Positions 6,806 through 9,019 of a stretch of DNA of 9,019 bases are shown piece by piece (within the stretch, counting starts at the first letter, position 1; each line of letters begins with the position of its first letter). Source of the DNA: Phycisphaerales bacterium (GTDB taxonomy: Bacteria; Planctomycetota; Phycisphaerae; Tepidisphaerales; Tepidisphaeraceae); the NCBI GenBank assembly GCA_028288775.1, contig JAQGHP010000652.1, positions 1 through 9,019 of the forward strand, in the 5' to 3' direction. A program made the position numbers and the translations under genes. The notes under the pieces are model-generated. The model made no database searches. It saw only the letters and a program-made list of their open reading frames with translations, and was not told where the DNA came from.

Positions 6806-6885
6806 GGATTGCAAATTGCAAAGTGCAAACTGAGAGGCGGGCCCGTGTGCCCGTCTTCCAATTTGCACTCTGCGATTTGCAATCC
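6806..6885. repeat. Inverted repeat with TTGCAAATTGCA-type arms
   Basis: Two 37-bp arms (6806-6842 and 6849-6885) are inverted copies with 31 of 37 positions matching, around a 6-nt loop. The outer half of each arm is built on GGATTGCAAAT and AGTGCAAA; the inner half is a GC-rich GCCCG block. All six mismatches are transitions, so in RNA some become G-U pairs on one strand or the other. It starts 17 bp downstream of the Rieske stop codon (minus strand) and lies 49 bp upstream of the CNNM/CorC start, so it probably ends the Rieske transcript. The AT-rich periodic arms suggest a dispersed repeat family rather than an ordinary terminator. Confidence 0.85.
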
Positions 6886-6902
6886 CCACCAGCGGCGCGG
6901 TC

Positions 6903-7427
6903 CTACGCAATTTTCACAAACGCGCCCGCATCTCCCGCCTTTGCCGCGTCGATCGGCTTGCTCGTGTCCACGATCACGTGCTTCTTGTCGTCCACGGAAA
7001 TCGTGAAATACGTCAGCGGCTTCTTCGCCGGCCCCAGCTTCCCGTTGGGCTTGGGCACCGGCTGACCGGAATAGTTAAAGCGGCTGCTGTGCTTGGAGCA
7101 ATAGACCTGGTTGTCCTTGATCTTCAGCAGCGCCTGCTTGTGCGTGCAGATCGCAGTGATGGCGTACAGCTTCCCGCCGTCGCGCACCACGATCATGTGC
7201 TGGTCCTTGATCCACTTTTCCGAAGGCCCGTCCTTCGAGAAATCCGCCAGCGCCCCGACGTCCACCGGCCCGGTCTTCACCGGCGGCACCGCGTCGTCGT
7301 CATCGTCGTCCATCTCCTCGTCCTTGCCCATCGCAAACGGGCAGGAGAGCGCACACCCGCAAGTCAACGCCGCCGCCGCGGCCAAAAAGTTCCGGCGGTT
7401 CAATTCCGTCTTGAGTTCTTCTGACAT
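6903..7427 (-). CDS. Tat-exported Rieske [2Fe-2S] protein
   Basis: This 174-residue protein begins MSEELKTELNRRNFLAAAAA. The twin arginines plus NFL (11-15) and the Ala-rich core mark a Tat signal, so the protein folds with its cluster in the cytoplasm before export. The Rieske ligands are Cys94-Thr-His96 (ICTHKQ) and Cys110-Ser-Lys-His113 (VYCSKHSSRF). A typical third-loop region follows (GQPVPKPNGKLGPAKKPL). The 13-residue gap between the pairs is short for the family, and the second box lacks the usual CxxHG glycine. The signal contains three cysteines (23, 25, 29), and an acidic run EEMDDDDDD (38-46) follows it. The ATG at 7427 has GAGGA about 8 nt upstream; a longer reading from 7541 would lose the N-terminal Tat signal. 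Electron partners are not encoded nearby, so its role is probably as a stand-alone periplasmic electron carrier. Confidence 0.87.
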   Translation of the reverse strand: MSEELKTELNRRNFLAAAAALTCGCALSCPFAMGKDEEMDDDDDDAVPPVKTGPVDVGALADFSKDGPSEKWIKDQHMIVVRDGGKLYAITAICTHKQALLKIKDNQVYCSKHSSRFNYSGQPVPKPNGKLGPAKKPLTYFTISVDDKKHVIVDTSKPIDAAKAGDAGAFVKIA

Positions 7428-7440
7428 CGAAGCGTCCTCG

Positions 7441-8482
7441 TTAGAGTATTTCCCACTGCCCAACCGTCCGCAGGGTGGGGCCAACCGATATACCGCGCTG
7501 ACCCGCTGACGTGGCCGTTTCGGCGATTTCAGCCATCCCAACTGACACCCGCGAAGGGGAAAAGATAGACGAGGACTGCACGACGTTCAACCGGCGTAGG
7601 GTGCCGCGACGGTCAACCTCTCGCCGTTTCCCGATTTGGAAATCCCGTTGGGGAAGCTCTGGCGGGAGTAGCGGGACAAGTGGTACGAGGGTCCCGACTA
7701 GAAATCTGAAAGCTGTCGCGTAAAGCATAATGAATTCGAATTCCGAATACCCGTGGGATGCGATCATGCCCAGCGCGCGATCCACGGCGTCGCCGCGATC
7801 GATCAGAATTTTGGCCTTCGCGACGACATCCGGTGGGAGCGGGGTGGGCTGGCCCTGATCGGCGGTGATGGATTTATTGGCGAGGGCGTCGGCCACCTGC
7901 CGGCGCAGCGCCGCAATCTCGTCCTTTACCTCACGAATCCCCGTCGTCCCTGCCTTGGCGAGCTCATGCAATTGACCGTAGCGCTCCTCCGACTCACGGC
8001 GCAGCGCCTCCAGTTCGTCCTTGATCCGCCGGATCGATACTTCCAATTCGACGGGACTGGCGATGTTGTGCCGCAGGCGGTTGGCGTCCTTCAGCCGCTG
8101 TTGATAGGCCACCTGTAGCGATTTCAATTCTTCCGGTTCCGGCGAGGCCGGATCGACGGGAAAACTCTCATCGAGAAAATGGTAAATGACCTTTTTCCCC
8201 ATCCGCTCGGCTTCGAGCGCTTCGAACTGCGTGTACGAAACGCGGCCGAAGTCGGGCGTGGGGCGGGGCGGCTCCGCGCCATAGCGCCGGCCGACCAGTT
8301 GCAGGACCATCGCGCAGTTCGATCCGCCGGCGGAGGACTTCAACAAGATCGCCGCCGTCGGTGGCTTCGATGTCCTGCCAGACGGGCTCGTAACCCATCG
8401 AGAAGAGCACCTTGCCGACGAGGTCCCGCGCGGAGCGCAGGTCACTGGTGGAAGAGATGAAGATTACCGGCTTTGAAGTCAT
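7441..8482 (-). pseudogene. Frameshifted DUF4062-type protein
   Basis: The N-terminus MTSKPVIFISSTSDLRSARD (from ATG 8480-8482) and YEPVWQDIEATDGGDLVEVL are the start of a DUF4062 domain. After RRRIE (codon GAA at 8318-8320) the sense continues in another frame at CAMVLQLVGRRYG (TGC at 8314-8316). It carries on through VSYTQFEALEAERMGKKVIYHFLD, the second half of the same domain. One surplus base, or two missing, near 8317-8320 explains this. A charged segment (ELEVSIRRIKDELEALRRE, then IREVKDEIAALRRQ) is probably coiled coil. The homologous part seems to stop near RGDAVDRALGMIASHGYSE (about 7750), where related proteins often enter TPR-like helices. The remaining roughly 100 codons to the stop at 7441-7443 look unrelated. 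The stop lies 13 nt before the Rieske start. DUF4062 has a TIR-like fold family link, but no activity can be assigned. Confidence 0.78.
7732..7743. repeat. Perfect 12-bp palindrome near the decay junction of the DUF4062 relic
   Basis: GAATTCGAATTC is its own reverse complement and sits in the AT-rich run CATAATGAATTCGAATTCCG. It lies where the reading frame stops resembling DUF4062/TPR proteins. It may be a scrap of a dispersed AT-rich repeat; this is a weak inference. Confidence 0.45.
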
Positions 8483-8539
8483 GAAAGTCCCACACCCGAG
8501 AGCGGCGAAGGCAATCATATGCCATTGGGGCGAAAAAGA

Positions 8540-8551
8540 GGAGGCGTCCAT
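8540..8551 (+). repeat. Extra copy of the GGAGGCGTCCAT motif
   Basis: GGAGGCGTCCAT here repeats the first 12 bases of the inverted repeat flanking the transposase relic. The purine-rich lead-in (GAAAAAGA) resembles that of the copy at 8647 (GGAAAG). It lies about 58 bp upstream of the DUF4062 start codon. Confidence 0.6.
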
Positions 8552-8646
8552 TTGAATCTACTTGTGAACAGGAAAGGGGGTCATAAGCCGAAGCCGATTG
8601 GCACCGAAATAGCAATAAGCTGACGATGGGCTTAAGGGGGGAAAGG

Positions 8647-8661
8647 GGAGGCGTCCGTATA
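8647..8661 (+). repeat. Inverted repeat, left copy, flanking the RAYT relic
   Basis: GGAGGCGTCCGTATA matches the reverse complement of 8922-8936 at 14 of 15 bases. It lies 1 bp beyond the terminal stop codon of the transposase relic. Confidence 0.7.
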
Positions 8662-8662
8662 T

Positions 8663-8884
8663 TCATCCAGGCGCCATGGGCACCGCGGCCTTTCGCGGGC
8701 GGGAGCTGCTTTGCAGGCCAAGGCGGCCAGCGACCTCCCTCTGTCAGGCCTCGCCGCCGAAGGGCCGTCCGTGGCTGACGCCCTCGCGCAACGCGGCGTA
8801 GTCCGCGTCGTCGGCGAACAGTTCCCGGCGGTTGAGGCAGTTGATGACGATTCCGCCGGGGGCTTTGCGGGCGCGTCGGGGCAT
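8663..8884 (-). pseudogene. REP-associated tyrosine transposase (RAYT/Y1_Tnp) relic with internal deletion
   Basis: The minus-strand frame from ATG 8882-8884 reads MPRRARKAPGGIVINCLNRR then ELFADDADYAAL, the standard N-terminus of REP-associated IS200/Y1-type transposases. It then jumps directly to REGVSHGRPFGGEA, the family's C-terminal region (usually R-x-x-x-R-G-x-P-F-G-x-E-x-W). A TGA at 8744-8746 stands where the conserved Trp belongs. In the same frame QREVAGRLGLQSSSRPRKA follows, resembling the usual C-terminal LGL...LRPRGRP end, up to a TGA at 8663-8665. The total is about 72 sense codons against about 200 or more for a full protein. The HUH histidines, the catalytic tyrosine and the whole central domain are missing, so it cannot be an active nuclease. 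A good promoter remains upstream. Confidence 0.75.
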
Positions 8885-8915
8885 GCAGCCGAACGTAGCG
8901 GCCGCGACCGGGTAG

Positions 8916-8947
8916 GTCCATTATATGGACGCCTCCTGCTCTGTCTC
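8916..8947 (-). promoter_or_regulatory. Promoter and palindrome upstream of the RAYT relic
   Basis: On the minus strand TATAAT (8920-8925) is a perfect -10, with GAGACA (8942-8947, four of six matches to TTGACA) 16 bp upstream. The -10 lies inside a perfect palindrome GTCCAT-ATA-ATGGAC (8916-8930), which could serve as an operator. The palindrome overlaps the right copy of the flanking repeat. Confidence 0.5.
8922..8936 (-). repeat. Inverted repeat, right copy, flanking the RAYT relic
   Basis: On the minus strand this reads GGAGGCGTCCATATA, 14 of 15 matching the left copy at 8647-8661. Together the two copies bracket the transposase relic in opposite orientation, as terminal inverted repeats or a REP pair would. 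Confidence 0.7.
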
Positions 8948-9019
8948 GACCCTCCTTTTTCCTCAATTTTCTTGCGGAGCCCGTTTTGAAAATTAGCGAG
9001 AAAATGGCCTTATTCTGAG

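Noticed and set aside
7511..7723. Plus-strand open frame of 70 codons in the DUF4062 decay region
   Set aside because: Ser/Arg-rich, lacks a ribosome-binding site and any family resemblance.
8314..8323. Programmed ribosomal frameshift in the DUF4062 gene
   Set aside because: No slippery heptamer or nearby stimulatory hairpin is evident, and the C-terminus is also disrupted, which fits a pseudogene or a sequencing error better.
8442..8966. Minus-strand open frame of 174 codons across the right end
   Set aside because: Arg/Pro-rich with no recognisable domain; another frame in the same stretch reads as the RAYT relic and the DUF4062 N-terminus.
8711..8989. Plus-strand open frame of 92 codons
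   Set aside because: It is antisense to the transposase relic and crosses its promoter and repeat; no ribosome-binding site or family motif.

Overview
The window looks like chromosomal DNA of a GC-rich, Gram-negative-type bacterium, most likely a member of the Planctomycetota. The grounds are: a secreted protein with a PEP-CTERM anchor of the form PEPASLGLLALGAMGLLARRRR, a Tat-exported Rieske protein, a DUF4062 protein, a REP-associated (RAYT) transposase relic, and several families of intergenic inverted repeats of the kind that litter such genomes. The phylum is inferred from gene style only; there is no rRNA or marker gene here.

Layout. A secreted protein of unknown function runs off the left edge on the minus strand (1-113). 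It is divergent from a plus-strand PEP-CTERM surface protein (495-1217) with a recognisable promoter and a hairpin in its leader. A long inverted repeat (1223-1302) separates that gene from a convergent class I SAM-dependent methyltransferase (1380-1961, minus). A small antitoxin-like gene (2012-2239, plus) has no toxin partner, and its 3' end overlaps tail-to-tail with an HD-domain protein (2170-2754, minus). The HD gene is the second gene of a tightly overlapping pair (11-nt overlap) behind a large secreted clan GH-A glycoside hydrolase (2744-5080, minus). Upstream of that pair lies an inverted array of GATTAA/GATTAG hexamers (5161-5288). Next come a CNNM/CorC membrane transporter-type protein (5341-6756, minus), a third type of inverted repeat (6806-6885), and a Tat-secreted Rieske [2Fe-2S] protein (6903-7427, minus).

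The right end is gene decay. A DUF4062 protein is split by a frameshift near 8317-8320 and probably has a replaced C-terminus (7441-8482). Further right is a REP-associated transposase reduced to its two ends, with the catalytic centre deleted and a stop codon in place of a conserved Trp (8663-8884). It is bracketed by 15-bp inverted repeats.

The genes do not form one pathway. The glycoside hydrolase and HD gene look co-translated; the rest are single units separated by structured repeats that probably end transcription. I found no complete defence system, CRISPR array, integrase or RNA gene. The most unusual content is the repeat structure: three unrelated long inverted repeats within about 5.7 kb, each next to a gene end, plus the RAYT relic with its own flanking repeat.
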